Positions 27,103 to 37,100 of a DNA stretch of 64,000 nt are shown in pieces; the first letter of the stretch is position 1, and the number at the start of each line of letters is the position of its first letter. This DNA comes from UBA3069 sp050633465 (GTDB lineage: Bacteria; Pseudomonadota; Alphaproteobacteria; Rhodobacterales; Rhodobacteraceae): contig JBOEGO010000009.1 in assembly GCA_050633465.1 (NCBI GenBank), positions 47,346 through 111,345 on the forward strand. Reading direction: 5' to 3'. The position numbers and the translations under genes were made by a program. Under the pieces are notes generated by a model. It was not told the DNA's origin, did not search any database, and saw nothing but the letters and a program-made list of their open reading frames with translations.

Positions 27103-27129
27103 AAGGTGGCGACCGGTGGCCGCCACCTT
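27103..27129 (-). terminator. Intercistronic hairpin after sugar-binding protein gene
   Basis: AAGGTGGCG (27103-27111) and CGCCACCTT (27121-27129) form a perfect 9-bp stem with a 9-base loop, between the binding-protein stop and the first permease start. Without a U tract it is more likely to stabilise the upstream mRNA, raising binding protein over permease. Confidence 0.65.
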
Positions 27130-27145
27130 CTGGGAGGAGTCTATT

Positions 27146-28414
27146 CTAGCTGTCTGCGAGAAGCTTGTTGAGGGCTTCGACAGTCGCCTTCGCGGCCTCT
27201 TCAGGTGTCATATCACCTTCAACGACCTCTTGGGCAAAATCGACCATCGTTTGATAGTAGTCAGCCGGATAGATACCTGAGAAGAATGGCGGACGGTTGT
27301 AGAGGGACCCAGGGATCGCTTCACCTGTGATCTTGATCAATGGATCATCAGCCACGGACGGATCATTCAAAGCCGCTTCGTTGGAGTTGTAGCGGCCAAG
27401 CTCACGTGCCCAACGGACCATTTGCTTCTTCTCCACCACGTGCATGGCGAACTTGAACGCAGTCTCCGCATTGTCGTTTGGTGCGATTCCAATCATCTCA
27501 TAACCTTGAACACCGCCCGGTGATCCGGCCACGGGGCCTGGAACGAGGACATAGTCGTACTTGAAGTCTGCGTTGGCTTCGGCAGCTTTCGCATAACCTG
27601 GAGCAGCCCATGGACCGTTCAGTGAGAACGCTAGTTCACCGCTGGTAAAGAGGTCATTTGTCGCCTGATCCCAAAGCGACGTTCCGCTCGAATACGGTTC
27701 CATCTTAGCGATCACTTCGAGAGCTTTTGCATAAGGGACAGGGTCGATTAACGTCTTCTTCGCATCCCAATCGATTCCCCATTTGCTCTCATCGACTAGG
27801 CCGGCATAAATGTCGAGAATCGAAAACCAGATAAGAGACATGTCCGGTACGGCGGTTTTCCCAGCACCTTTGATTTTCTCCATCTGAGCCAGCCATTGGT
27901 CCCAGGTTTCAATCGGAGCATTTGGATCTATGCCAGCGGCTTCCAGCACACCAAGATTGCGGTACATGAATGACCCATAGCCGGTGTATGGAATGCACAA
28001 CATTTTTTCTGGTGCCGGAGTGCAAAGGTCGATCAGATCTTTGTTGAACTGCGCTTTCACATCTTCAGGTAAAGCTTTCCAATAAGGATAGATGTTCGCC
28101 AAAGCACCGGCTTGATCCAATTGAGCGCCGACGGCAGTTGTATTCATGAAGATGTCTGGGATGTCACCGCTGGCCGCACCTGCAATGGTTCCTGCGGTCA
28201 GATCACCGCCGCCACGTCCGGTCATATTGATCGTCACGCCAGGGTTGGCGTCCTGAAACTCTTTGATGAACGTTTCTTGTAAGTCGCCTGCGGCTCCGGT
28301 CGCGAAGTCGGCATACACCCAGTAGTCGAGTTCTACGTCTTGCGCGGATACGCTCGACGCCGCAGTCATCAGCATAGCGGCTGATACGCAAAGTGTGGTT
28401 GTCTTGAGACCCAT
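27146..28414 (-). CDS. Sugar ABC transporter solute-binding protein
   Basis: 422 residues with a signal peptide (cleavage likely after SSVSAQ, near residue 24). The extracellular type-1 (MalE/UgpB-like) binding fold is seen in the blocks ANPGVTINMTG near 57, IPDIFMNTT near 84 and ELAFSLNGPWAAPGYA near 255. It is first gene of the leftward transport operon. The upstream 150 bp contain a candidate ROK operator. Substrate unknown; the SIS and ROK kinase neighbours suggest a hexose, amino sugar or its derivative. Confidence 0.92.
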   Translation of the reverse strand: MGLKTTTLCVSAAMLMTAASSVSAQDVELDYWVYADFATGAAGDLQETFIKEFQDANPGVTINMTGRGGGDLTAGTIAGAASGDIPDIFMNTTAVGAQLDQAGALANIYPYWKALPEDVKAQFNKDLIDLCTPAPEKMLCIPYTGYGSFMYRNLGVLEAAGIDPNAPIETWDQWLAQMEKIKGAGKTAVPDMSLIWFSILDIYAGLVDESKWGIDWDAKKTLIDPVPYAKALEVIAKMEPYSSGTSLWDQATNDLFTSGELAFSLNGPWAAPGYAKAAEANADFKYDYVLVPGPVAGSPGGVQGYEMIGIAPNDNAETAFKFAMHVVEKKQMVRWARELGRYNSNEAALNDPSVADDPLIKITGEAIPGSLYNRPPFFSGIYPADYYQTMVDFAQEVVEGDMTPEEAAKATVEALNKLLADS

Positions 28415-28818
28415 CGGTCTTCCTCCGTGTTATGTTGCTGCGTCTGTGCGCAATATCGCCGCATGCGACGGTCCTCCCTCGCCAACGGCCTTCATTTCAC
28501 GGCGTCATCCGGCATGGGAGACCAGCAGAAATCTGCCGCTGCACTTCTATTTACGCAAATCGTTTGTATTAATCAATAGCGATCGACACAATCTTGTCGC
28601 AATGGGACAATCAGACATCATCACGTGACATCGGGCTGAGGTTTATCTGTGCTTTCACTGTTAGAATATTGAACCAAACCTGGCGGGTTGCACCCATACT
28701 GTTGGGGGGCTTTCAAGCTGCGCGAAATGGGCCCGAACAAGTCTTTGACAATCACTGTTTGGTCCACTCGAACCCGTCGTTCGCCAACAGGTGAGCATGT
28801 GTTCAAACTAGACTTCCC
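28415..28818. other. 404-bp promoter and junction region
   Basis: No gene is seen. The right part (about 28415-28600) is the leader and promoter region of the sugar operon. It has CTTCCTCC just before the start codon (the ribosome binding site GGAGGAAG on the minus strand) and the candidate operator at 28556. The remaining 200 bp up to the end of DapA-like copy 2 show no recognisable feature and hold the module border. Confidence 0.5.
28556..28573. promoter_or_regulatory. Candidate ROK-regulator operator, copy 2
   Basis: CAAATCGTTTGTATTAAT, 15 of 18 bases shared with 22785-22802 before the SIS/ROK operon. It lies about 140 bp upstream of the sugar-binding protein start. Confidence 0.45.
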
Positions 28819-29784
28819 TCAAACCCAGCTGATCGGCTTGAGAGCGATGTCATCGAGTGTGCTCTGAAGTCTGGCGGTGAGATGCGGGCAGAGCGGTGTG
28901 TCCAGTCCGCGTGCATCTGGAGAGGCGAGCAGACCACGCAGATGGGCCGCCTGTCGGCAGAGCATCTCGCGGGTGTTGATGTCATGACCATTCATGATTG
29001 CGATCAAGGGTGAGAGCTGATTGTGGATGGCTTGGGCCTCATGGAAGCGACCATCGCGGGAGGCAATGTAGAGCGCTGCGACTTCATGCGGTGCGATGTA
29101 GGCCAGTAATGACAAGACACCATCACCACCGGTATTGAGATTGTGGAAGAGGGCACCTTCCGAGGACGGCAGCAAGGCCATTGGCTTGTCGGTTGCTTTG
29201 AGCGTGTAGTAATCCTGATCGTAGCGCAGCACATTGTCGTCATGGCCCATGTCGAAGCCGAGGATCTGACGACCTGCGGTGGCCAAGAGGGCGAGGTCTT
29301 CGGGTGCTTCGGCCCATCTGTTCTCCCCGTTACCGAGGGCCAAGATAACGGGCAGGGCAAGGCGGTCGGTCAGGGCCGCAAGGTGCGTGATTCGCTCACC
29401 GATTGTCTTTCCGTCGAACCCAGTCGTCCATCTGGATGGGAACGTAATGATGGCATTAGCGCCAGCCGCCTTGCAGGCGATCACATCATCAAACACGGCC
29501 TCAGATAGCTCCCCAACACAGGAGACGAGGATCTGACCGTTCTCCAAACCGGCACGGGTGCAGCGGATGACGTCGAGCCTCTCTTCGGGCGTCAATGACA
29601 GGCGCTCCCGCACGGTCGTGTTGACGGCAATGCCGATGACGCCATCGATACGCGTTAACCTGCTGGCCTGGTCGGTGATGGCGCGGCACAGAACACGATC
29701 CTGCTCATCAAAGGGTGTCAGCGTGGATGCAATGATCCCGCCAGCGAGGGCTTGAAAGGTGATCGGCTGTTGTTCAAAGCACAT
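28819..29784 (-). CDS. DapA-superfamily protein lacking the Schiff-base Lys, copy 2
   Basis: 321 residues, same length and architecture as copies 1 and 3, with VNTTVRER, FPSRW and ILGFDMG at the three altered active-site regions. By hand count about 91% identical to copy 3 and 88% to copy 1. Over 80 consecutive bases around the ILGFDMG codons are identical to copy 3, which suggests recent duplication or gene conversion. Its ATG follows the stop of the HU/IHF gene by one base (TGATATG), so these two genes form an operon. This is probably the ancestral arrangement, because the other copies keep only remnants of the HU/IHF gene. Confidence 0.87.
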   Translation of the reverse strand: MCFEQQPITFQALAGGIIASTLTPFDEQDRVLCRAITDQASRLTRIDGVIGIAVNTTVRERLSLTPEERLDVIRCTRAGLENGQILVSCVGELSEAVFDDVIACKAAGANAIITFPSRWTTGFDGKTIGERITHLAALTDRLALPVILALGNGENRWAEAPEDLALLATAGRQILGFDMGHDDNVLRYDQDYYTLKATDKPMALLPSSEGALFHNLNTGGDGVLSLLAYIAPHEVAALYIASRDGRFHEAQAIHNQLSPLIAIMNGHDINTREMLCRQAAHLRGLLASPDARGLDTPLCPHLTARLQSTLDDIALKPISWV

Positions 29785-29785
29785 A

Positions 29786-30076
29786 TCACTTGTCCCCCTG
29801 CGCCATACGATCCAGCAGTGCTGAAGAGGGTTTGAAGGTGATCCGCTGACACTCGCAGATCAGTGCTGGCTCACCCGTTCTGGGGTTTCGGCCCATACGC
29901 TCAGGCGACACATGGGTTCGAAAGCTGCCAAAGCCCGAGAGTTTGACGTCTTCACCGCGCGCTAAAGCGTCTGACATCTGCTGCAGTATCGCATCCAATA
30001 TCTCTTTGGAGTCCCGCATGTCGATTGAACACTCGATGGAAACGCGTTCGGCGATCTGTCGGCGTGTCTTGGACAT
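29786..30076 (-). CDS. HU/IHF-family DNA-bending protein
   Basis: 96 residues. The dimerising helices are followed by VKLSGFGSFRTH and the beta-arm with GRNPRTGE, whose Pro intercalates into DNA in IHF/HU. The tail KPSSALLDRMAQGDK ends one base before the DapA-like gene. Plasmid-borne HU-family proteins act on DNA architecture in replication, partition or recombination. Coupling to a DapA-like gene is unusual. A GC-rich hairpin occupies the leader. Confidence 0.9.
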   Translation of the reverse strand: MSKTRRQIAERVSIECSIDMRDSKEILDAILQQMSDALARGEDVKLSGFGSFRTHVSPERMGRNPRTGEPALICECQRITFKPSSALLDRMAQGDK

Positions 30077-30114
30077 GGGGGCACCTGTTCAGCTTGTCAT
30101 TCTTCTATCTGGTA

Positions 30115-30149
30115 GCCCGGCGGTTCGCAGCACTGCGCCCACGCCGGGC
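30115..30149 (-). other. Hairpin in leader of HU/IHF gene
   Basis: GCCCGGCG (30115-30122) and CGCCGGGC (30142-30149) pair perfectly, with a smaller inner stem (CGCAG with CTGCG). It lies about 40-75 bases upstream of the minus-strand start at 30076. Could be a terminator of upstream transcription or a structured, possibly regulatory, 5' leader. Confidence 0.5.
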
Positions 30150-30219
30150 CCTTTCAGCCTTGGGAGGTAGGCTGTGACGCTTGTGATCGAAACGCGAGCA
30201 TCAACCCCAGTGTCTGAAC

Positions 30220-30256
30220 AAAAAAGGCCACCAGACGATTGCTCGACTGATGGCCA
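30220..30256 (-). terminator. Rho-independent terminator of frlB-frlD operon
   Basis: On the minus strand GGCCATCAG pairs with CTGGTGGCC (8 of 9, with one G-T) across 12 bases, and TTTTTT follows directly. It lies about 40 bases after the stop of the frlD-like gene. Confidence 0.8.
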
Positions 30257-30294
30257 GGTTCAGGGAGATTGGTTGAAGAAATCACGCGTAATTC

Positions 30295-31131
30295 CTAATT
30301 TTTGGAAAGCCCTGCTTGGTCCGGCTTGATTTTAGATTCGTACCCTAAACCACCGCGATAACCGCAAACGAAAGTCGCATTCTCAGCACCCTTCTGAAGC
30401 GCTTCAGACAGGGTTGCACCATTCAAGTGGGCGACCAGAAATCCCGCAATGAGGCCATCTCCTGCACCGAGCGTATCGACGATGTGCCCAGAAACGATGC
30501 CCTGTTTGTAGAATTTGTTTCGGTCGTAAGCCATAGACCCCTGATCACCACGGGTAACCACCACAGTGCTTGGTCCGCGGGTTGCGACTTCACGGCAAAG
30601 CTGCTCACAGGCCTCTTCGCTCGCGCCGGGGTTAGATAGAAATGCGATGTCGACATGTTGGGCGGTTTTATCGAGATAATCCGAACTGAACTCATCTGCA
30701 TAGTCGAACGACAGAATTGGCGCGGCACGTGAGATGTCAGCGAGATCATTGTCCAGCTTGCCATAGAGGCAACCATGCGTCAGATCGTGGGCTGCGATAT
30801 AATCAAAATCGCGCGCCGTAAGATTATACATCCCTTCCATCGTCGGATTGCTGCCATCAAACATGCGATCGTTACCGTTGTGTTTGATACGCGTCCACGC
30901 ATTTGGATAGTCGATCCGCCGCATTTGCGAAGTATCAATCTTTTCGGACTTCAACATGTCACGGATGATGTCGCCGAGATCGTCGTTTCCAATGCAGCCC
31001 AGGTAAGATGCTTGTGCGCCTAATCGTCTGCTCATCACCGCAACGTTGATCCCGTTCCCGCCGGGATACTGGACGCCGTGATCGACATACATATCGATCG
31101 TATTGTCACCAATGCCTAAAATGCGCGCCAT
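30295..31131 (-). CDS. PfkB-family kinase, fructoselysine 6-kinase (FrlD)-like
   Basis: 278 residues from ATG 31131; GTG 31134 is also possible. The start MARILGIGDNTIDMY, the PGGNGINVAV substrate motif and TLGAGDGLIAGF (catalytic Asp) near residue 240 place it in the PfkB family. The overall pattern, including FDYADEFSS in mid-protein, is closest to FrlD of E. coli. FrlD phosphorylates fructoselysine at C6. It directly follows the FrlB-like deglycase gene (3-base gap) and ends at a terminator. Together they would turn a glycated amino acid into glucose 6-phosphate plus free amine. Which amino acid is not known. Confidence 0.8.
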   Translation of the reverse strand: MARILGIGDNTIDMYVDHGVQYPGGNGINVAVMSRRLGAQASYLGCIGNDDLGDIIRDMLKSEKIDTSQMRRIDYPNAWTRIKHNGNDRMFDGSNPTMEGMYNLTARDFDYIAAHDLTHGCLYGKLDNDLADISRAAPILSFDYADEFSSDYLDKTAQHVDIAFLSNPGASEEACEQLCREVATRGPSTVVVTRGDQGSMAYDRNKFYKQGIVSGHIVDTLGAGDGLIAGFLVAHLNGATLSEALQKGAENATFVCGYRGGLGYESKIKPDQAGLSKN

Positions 31132-31134
31132 CAC

Positions 31135-32148
31135 TCAGTATTCCGTCTTCCACATGTAGCGGCGTGTGGTCAGTGGCTGATTGTGCCATACTGCCAGTCG
31201 TTCTGCGAGGCGATCCAATCCACACTGCATCACAAACGGGGCAACATATTTCCGTATATCCGGATCAATGCCTTTCATCTCGAAATCCTTCGAGTCGTAA
31301 ACCATCACACGCTCAGTATACTTGTTGCAGAAGCGAACGACGCGCTCCATGAGCGGTCGGCTTGGATCCTCACCAAGATAAAGCATCAAGGGAAGGTTCT
31401 CATCGACAACTTCGAATGGACCATGGAAGAATTCGGCGGCTTCGATGGCATTGGAGTGCATCCATTGCATTTCCTGAAGCATGCAAACGCCGAAAACATA
31501 AGCCGTGTTAAACACCGGGCCGGAACCGACATGATAAAGGACACGGTCATCTTTGTAGAGCCGAGCCTCTTCCTTGGCACGCGGATCGACATCGACCTGT
31601 GCTTGGCCACAGGCTTCGGGCATTGCCTTGAGCGACGTCAGCATCTTGTCAAGCAACGGCCAATTGTCTTTTTCTGTCACAAGGCCGCTCACAAATGCCT
31701 GCATCAGGATATACATGCTGATATGCGCCTGCGGCGTCTCGCCGGTAAAGAACGGGTGTTTGACCGCTTTGGCCAATGGCTTGGTTTCGTCCTGTGTGAA
31801 GCCAACGGTGATGCCTGGCTTATCTTTCAAGAACTCCGCAGCCGCAACGGTCTCGGCTGTGGTGCCGGATTTTGATCCCAAAATGATAAGTGTTCGGTCG
31901 TCGAGACGCGCAGGAACTTGCGTCATAAATTCGGCCGGGAAGAACCGGTCGACTTCTAGAGATTTGCTTTCGTGCTTGAGCCAGTACTCAAGCGTCAGCA
32001 TTGTCCTGTTAGGAGCGCCGCAGCCAATGAAGTAGATGCGATCTACCTTGTCAGCGAGTGACTTTCCAAACTCCGCGACTTGATCGACCTGGTCAGCTGA
32101 GTGCCGCAAATAAGAGGCGATTTGACCTGCGTTAACATCTACTGCCAT
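31135..32148 (-). CDS. SIS-domain deglycase, FrlB-like (fructosamine 6-phosphate)
   Basis: 337 residues from ATG 32148, chosen because GAAGGATG precedes it and because the longer frame to 32331 would run through a promoter and operator. FrlB is 340 residues. SIS features are DRIYFIGCGAPNRTM near residue 37, RLDDRTLIILGSKSGTTAE near 80, and the C-terminal block with EAAEFFHGPFEVVDE and LGEDPSRP. These match FrlB, which cleaves fructoselysine 6-phosphate to lysine and glucose 6-phosphate. Agrobacterium uses a related deglycase for the Amadori opine deoxyfructosyl-glutamine. Driven by the operator-controlled promoter at 32165-32210. Confidence 0.8.
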   Translation of the reverse strand: MAVDVNAGQIASYLRHSADQVDQVAEFGKSLADKVDRIYFIGCGAPNRTMLTLEYWLKHESKSLEVDRFFPAEFMTQVPARLDDRTLIILGSKSGTTAETVAAAEFLKDKPGITVGFTQDETKPLAKAVKHPFFTGETPQAHISMYILMQAFVSGLVTEKDNWPLLDKMLTSLKAMPEACGQAQVDVDPRAKEEARLYKDDRVLYHVGSGPVFNTAYVFGVCMLQEMQWMHSNAIEAAEFFHGPFEVVDENLPLMLYLGEDPSRPLMERVVRFCNKYTERVMVYDSKDFEMKGIDPDIRKYVAPFVMQCGLDRLAERLAVWHNQPLTTRRYMWKTEY

Positions 32149-32164
32149 GACATCCTTCATAAAC

Positions 32165-32210
32165 TGGTATAGTATACCAGACAATAGTCCCGGAGCGTTG
32201 CGGGAGTCAA
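32165..32210 (-). promoter_or_regulatory. Promoter and GntR-type operator of frlB-frlD
   Basis: On the minus strand: TTGACT (32210-32205), 18-base spacer, TATTGT (32186-32181), then after one base the perfect palindrome TGGTATACTATACCA (32179-32165). The operator covers the transcription start region, 17 bases before the chosen start codon. The same sequence in the same geometry lies before the amino acid transporter at 39723-39737. Confidence 0.82.
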
Positions 32211-32406
32211 CCGGCTGCGCAGAATTCGGCGTGAAAAAGTTGGGAGTGCCGGAATTACAGGGACTTCGCGACAGAATTTTTACGGGCATTGACCATTGGT
32301 CTATGAAAATGGAATGTATCTGGGAGGGCAAAAGGTGAAGATAATCGTAGTCCCGACAAGTGATTAGGGATAGACCAATGAGCGCATCTGTTTTGGAGGG
32401 GACGAA

Positions 32407-33144
32407 TTGACGAAACTGGCACGTGAAGCAGACGGGTCTCTGGTCTACGAACAGGCACAGAGCGCAATCCTCAAGATGATAGAGGACCGCAGTTACAACG
32501 CAGGGGACAAGATCCCGTCAGAAAGAGATCTGTCTGAGCGTTTTGAGATCAATCGTCTGACTTTGCGCAAGGCGATAGCTAATCTGGTCAAAGAAGGCCG
32601 GTTGGAAAAAAGAGGCACCAGTGGAACCTACGTTCCGGCCCCAACAGTCCTCAGACCGATATCTGCACATTCAAGCACCCATTCAATTTCGCAGATTGTC
32701 CGTGATTGCGGTGGACAGCCAGGCAACAAGCTTTTGTTCTTTGAAGAGGCAGAGGCAAGCGCTCGACTGGCCGAGAAACTGATGATCAAAAGCGGTGACC
32801 CCGTGATCATGATCAAACGGGTTCGCAGCGTGAACGGGCTTACCTTTTGCATCGAGACCACCTGGTTACCCGGCGAGCGCGTGCCGGGGTTGGCGGCGGG
32901 TGACTTGTTGGGCGACGAGTCCCTCTACAGCATTCTCAACAGTCGCTATGGGATCAAGACCGGCACCGGCACGGCAACCGTAAGCGCCGCCAATATCTCG
33001 AAAAAGGATTCCGAACTCTTGGGACTGTATGGCGGTGAATTTGCACTGATCATACATTCGGTGATCAAGGATACCGACGGAAAACCTATCGAGTTTCTGG
33101 CGTCCCTGAACCATCCCAATCGTGTTCAACTTACTGCAGAGTAA
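32407..33144 (+). CDS. GntR-family (HutC subfamily) regulator of Amadori/amino acid genes
   Basis: 245 residues from TTG 32407, with GGAGGGG 6 bases upstream. The GntR winged helix (about residues 10-78) contains NAGDKIPSERDLSERFEINRL (core SERDLSERFE). The UTRA ligand domain follows from about 90 to 240, as in HutC/FrlR/PhnF regulators. Transcribed divergently from frlB-frlD, whose promoter carries the TGGTATACTATACCA palindrome. No copy of the palindrome precedes this gene itself, so autoregulation is not evident. Confidence 0.88.
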   Translation: MTKLAREADGSLVYEQAQSAILKMIEDRSYNAGDKIPSERDLSERFEINRLTLRKAIANLVKEGRLEKRGTSGTYVPAPTVLRPISAHSSTHSISQIVRDCGGQPGNKLLFFEEAEASARLAEKLMIKSGDPVIMIKRVRSVNGLTFCIETTWLPGERVPGLAAGDLLGDESLYSILNSRYGIKTGTGTATVSAANISKKDSELLGLYGGEFALIIHSVIKDTDGKPIEFLASLNHPNRVQLTAE

Positions 33145-33198
33145 GGGCATGCTAATACGAATAGACCGCCCATTCGCAGTGTTGGTGACGGGTTGTAA

Positions 33199-34116
33199 TC
33201 AATTCTGTTTTTGGTTTCTCAGTCGGTACTCTCTGAACCAGACATAAAGCCCCGCACTCACGATGGTACAAATTCCAAACACAGTTTGTGTGTCCGGCCA
33301 TTCAGAGAAGTAGCCGATACCAATGAGCGTCACGCCAATGATCTCGAAATACCAGAAGGGCGCCAAAATCCCTACCGGCGCGCGTTGTATCGCTGCGATC
33401 GTGAGCATCTGGACACCTGTCGCGAGTGCGCCAATCGCCAGCAGCCCAAGCGCCTGATTGGAGGATGGCATGACGAACTGAAGCGCTTCGATTGGCCCCG
33501 AACTCCCGAGTAGTAAGCCGCACCCAATCACAACGGCACCTGCGATACAGATCCAAAACTGCATCGGGCGAGGCTCCTCTTTCCCATTTTGAGCGCGCGT
33601 GATCACGACACAAATTGCTGTGCAAACAGCCGCTGCAAGCGGCAACAGAGCTGGTGCGCCGACTGTAACAAAACTGGGCCTGATCACGATCAGCGCGCCG
33701 ATGAACCCAATGATGAGTGCAACCGAACGGCGTAGACTAATGCTCTCTTTCAAGAAGGCAGCACCAAGAATTGTGAGAATGAGGGGCTCTGCAAAAGAGA
33801 TTGCAATGGCGTCCACAAGCGGCATGAACAGCAATGAGCTGAAGAGGGCTAAAGCTGACACGCCTAAGAGTGCCCCTCGAATAAAGTAGGACAAACGAGG
33901 CCTTATGTCTCCCTTTGGACGCCAGACGACAAACAATAGTGAAAGCAGGACAGCCTGCACAAAAAACCGAGCAAAGGTGACAATGCCTGCCGGCAAGCCA
34001 TCAACCAACTCCTTAGCCATTGCGACCATGACTGCAGCAGACAAGGCTGCAGCTACAACAAAGGCGACACCGGTTGTGTGCGAGGCTTCAGCCGCTTGGT
34101 CCACCGGTTGTGTCAT
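33199..34116 (-). CDS. DMT-superfamily (EamA) transporter
   Basis: 305 residues from ATG 34116, which overlaps the putA stop as ATGA; a longer frame to 34185 is not supported. Ten hydrophobic segments are arranged as two EamA repeats, e.g. AIALVVAAALSA-like first segment and EPLILTILGAAFLKE, the typical Pro/Glu-rich turn. Such proteins export or import metabolites. Last gene in the ctlX-ocd-putA operon, so it may export an amino acid or pathway product. Confidence 0.85.
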   Translation of the reverse strand: MTQPVDQAAEASHTTGVAFVVAAALSAAVMVAMAKELVDGLPAGIVTFARFFVQAVLLSLLFVVWRPKGDIRPRLSYFIRGALLGVSALALFSSLLFMPLVDAIAISFAEPLILTILGAAFLKESISLRRSVALIIGFIGALIVIRPSFVTVGAPALLPLAAAVCTAICVVITRAQNGKEEPRPMQFWICIAGAVVIGCGLLLGSSGPIEALQFVMPSSNQALGLLAIGALATGVQMLTIAAIQRAPVGILAPFWYFEIIGVTLIGIGYFSEWPDTQTVFGICTIVSAGLYVWFREYRLRNQKQN

Positions 34117-37100
34117 GCCATCAACTCCGTATTGCCGCCAGCGGCGGTTGTGTCCACGCAAATTTGTCTTTCGAGGATAAGCCAACGCTCAAACTGCTTC
34201 ATTGTGAGCAGGGGGACGATAGGACCTGGTCGCTCTGCGAGCGCCTGACGTACTGCTTGGGCGTCACCGGACCAGTCGACCACAGCAGCAAGATTGGACA
34301 CTTTGCGCAGCGTGTCCGGATCAATTGTCCCGTCAAGCCCGTCCTCAACGCCGGTTGCAACCGCGAGAGCTTTACAGCCTAGTTTCTTCGCGATTGCAGA
34401 TTGCTTTTCAGCCTGTTCTTTTGTCGGTCCCAGGCACAAAACGCGGCCTCGGGCATAGGTATTGAGACGATTAGACTCACCTGTCGGACCAGGTAAGCTA
34501 GATTGAGTCAAAGGCGATGTAGACGTCTGTTGCTCGAGCCGATCAAATGCGCGCTCAATATCGGTTGTGGAAAGCGACTTCGAACCCTGGTCGGCCTGGT
34601 AACAAACGTTTTCCGGTTTGAAAAAGCGATAAAGATAATGTGGCCCGCCTGCTTTCGGCCCAGTCCCACTCAATCCTTCACCACCAAACGGCTGTGAGCC
34701 TACGACTGCCCCGATCTGGTTACGATTGACATAGATGTTGCCCGCTTTGACACGGCTGACGATATGCTGAACCCGATCATCGATCCGGCTATGGATGCCA
34801 AAGGTCAGGCCATAGCCTGTCGCATTGACAGCGTCGACAACCGAGTCCAGTTTTTCCGCTTTGAACGTTGCGATATGAAGGACAGGACCAAAGATTTCCT
34901 CTTTCAGATGATCGATGCCAGACACGGCTATCGCGGTTGGACCAATAAACGTTCCTTGGTCGGGTGTTTGGATTTGCTTAAGCAACCTGCCTTCTGTCTC
35001 AGCCTTTTGGACATGGGCCATGATGCGCATCTTTGCTGTTTCATCAATGACCGGTCCGACATCAGTCGAAAAACCATTTGGATCTCCGACCTCGAGTTCG
35101 TCCATCGCGCCAAACAGCATAGTCTTAAAGTTTTCTGCGATGTCTTCCTGTAGGTAGAGCACTCTTAGTGCTGAGCAGCGTTGCCCTGCTGACTGAAAAG
35201 CGGATGCGATAATGTCCCCAACAGCTTGTTCCGGCAGTGCGGTACTATCAACGACCATGGCATTGAGGCCGCCAGTCTCCGCGATCAGAGCAGCTGAAGG
35301 ACTCAAGTGCTGGGCCATAGATTGATCAATGCGTTTCGCGGTCGCCGTGGAACCGGTGAAACAAATTCCGTCGATCTTGGCGTGAGACGTGATGGTGCTT
35401 CCCACCACCTCACCAGTTCCAGGCACCAAGGTCAGGACGTTGTCTGGGACGCCTGCCTCCTTGAGTAATCCGACCGCGAATTCGGCGATGAGCGACGTGC
35501 TTTCAGCTGGCTTGGCGACCACACCGTTTCCGACGGCAAGGGCCGCTGATATCTGTCCGGTGAAGATCGCGAGGGGAAAGTTCCACGGTGAGATACAGGC
35601 AAAAATGCCAGCAGGCTGACCATCGATTTTCTTCGCTTCGGACGCATAGTACCGCAGAAAATCAACAGCTTCACGAAGCTCACCAACGCAGTCATTGATC
35701 GTTTTTCCGGCTTCACGGATCAGCAAAGAAAATAGGGAAAACGCGTTTTCCTCGTAAAGATCGGCTGCCTTGTTCAAGATATCCGCACGTTTCTTAGCGT
35801 CGACCTCTGCCCAGGCTTTCGTCTGATCGATAGCTGCCGTTGTTTCTTTGCTCGTTAGAAACCCAATGCTACCGATTACTTTTCCATCTTGGGGAGAGAT
35901 CACGGGAACGACACTTCCTGTTCCTGACCCAAGGTTCCAATCCTTCGCTGAAAGCTCATCGAGTTCCGTTCGAAGCGTTTCAATCACAAACGGGTCCTCA
36001 AGATCATAGCCTTTTGAATTACGTCGAGACGGCGCAAAAAGCGCTTCAGGTAACGCAATAACATTTGATCCTGAATGCGCCGTGATGCTTTCCAGTTGCT
36101 CGAAAGGATCTGCCGCCACTCGCGCTACCGGCACGCTCTCGTCGACAATTTGATTGACGAAGGAGCTGTTGGCACCATTCTCCAGCAGTCGTCTCACCAA
36201 GTACGCAAGTAGATCGCGGTGTGCACCGACCGGTGCGTAAATTCGGCAGCGCGTCTTTTCTTGACTATGCACTGCATCATGCAAGGCCTCGCCCATACCG
36301 TGCAATCTCTGGAACTCGTAGGCGTTAGGGTCGTCCGCCAACTCCAGGATTGCAGCTACGGTATGCGCATTGTGTGTAGCGAACTGAGGATAGATGCGAT
36401 CGGTCATACCCAAGAGCATTTTGGCACAGCAAATGTAGCTGATATCGGTGGCCGGCTTGCTCTGAAACACGGGATAGTCTGGCAGCCCCTCCACCTGAGC
36501 GTGCTTAATCTCTGTGTCCCAATAGGCACCCTTGACCAAACGCACCATGATCTTTCGGTCCAGTCGCTTTGCCAGCCCGTAAAGCCAATTTAGAACGAAT
36601 GGTGCGCGCTTTGAGTAGGCTTGCACGACAACGCCAAACCCGTCCCAATCTTCGAGTTGAGGATCTGAAAGAACCCGCTCGATGACATCCAAAGACAAAT
36701 CAAGGCGACCGGCTTCTTCGGCATCAATGTTCAGACCGATGCCGGCCGTTTTCGCCAGGGCGGCAAGATCACGGGCACGCGGAACAAGCTCGTCAATCAC
36801 ACGAGCATGTTTCAGTAGTTCATATCGCGGATGAAGGGCTGAGAGCTTGATCGAAATCCCAGGGTTCGCGCGGATATCGTGTGAGTGACTTGCTTGCTCT
36901 AGTTCCCGGATCGCGTCTGCGTATGAATCGTAATATCGCTGAGCGTCGGCGGCCGTGCGTGCGGCTTCGCCAAGCATGTCATATGAATAGGTGAAGCCGT
37001 CGTTTTCCTTCTTGGCCGCACGTTTCATGGCAGATTGAATTGTCTCGCCTAAAACGAACTGACCGCCCAATTCCTTCATGACACGCAAAACAGCTTGACG

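Noticed and set aside
32149..32331. N-terminal extension of the FrlB-like protein
   Set aside because: The extra 61 codons run through a clear -35/-10 promoter and the GntR operator; the start at 32148 has a ribosome binding site and gives the family length.
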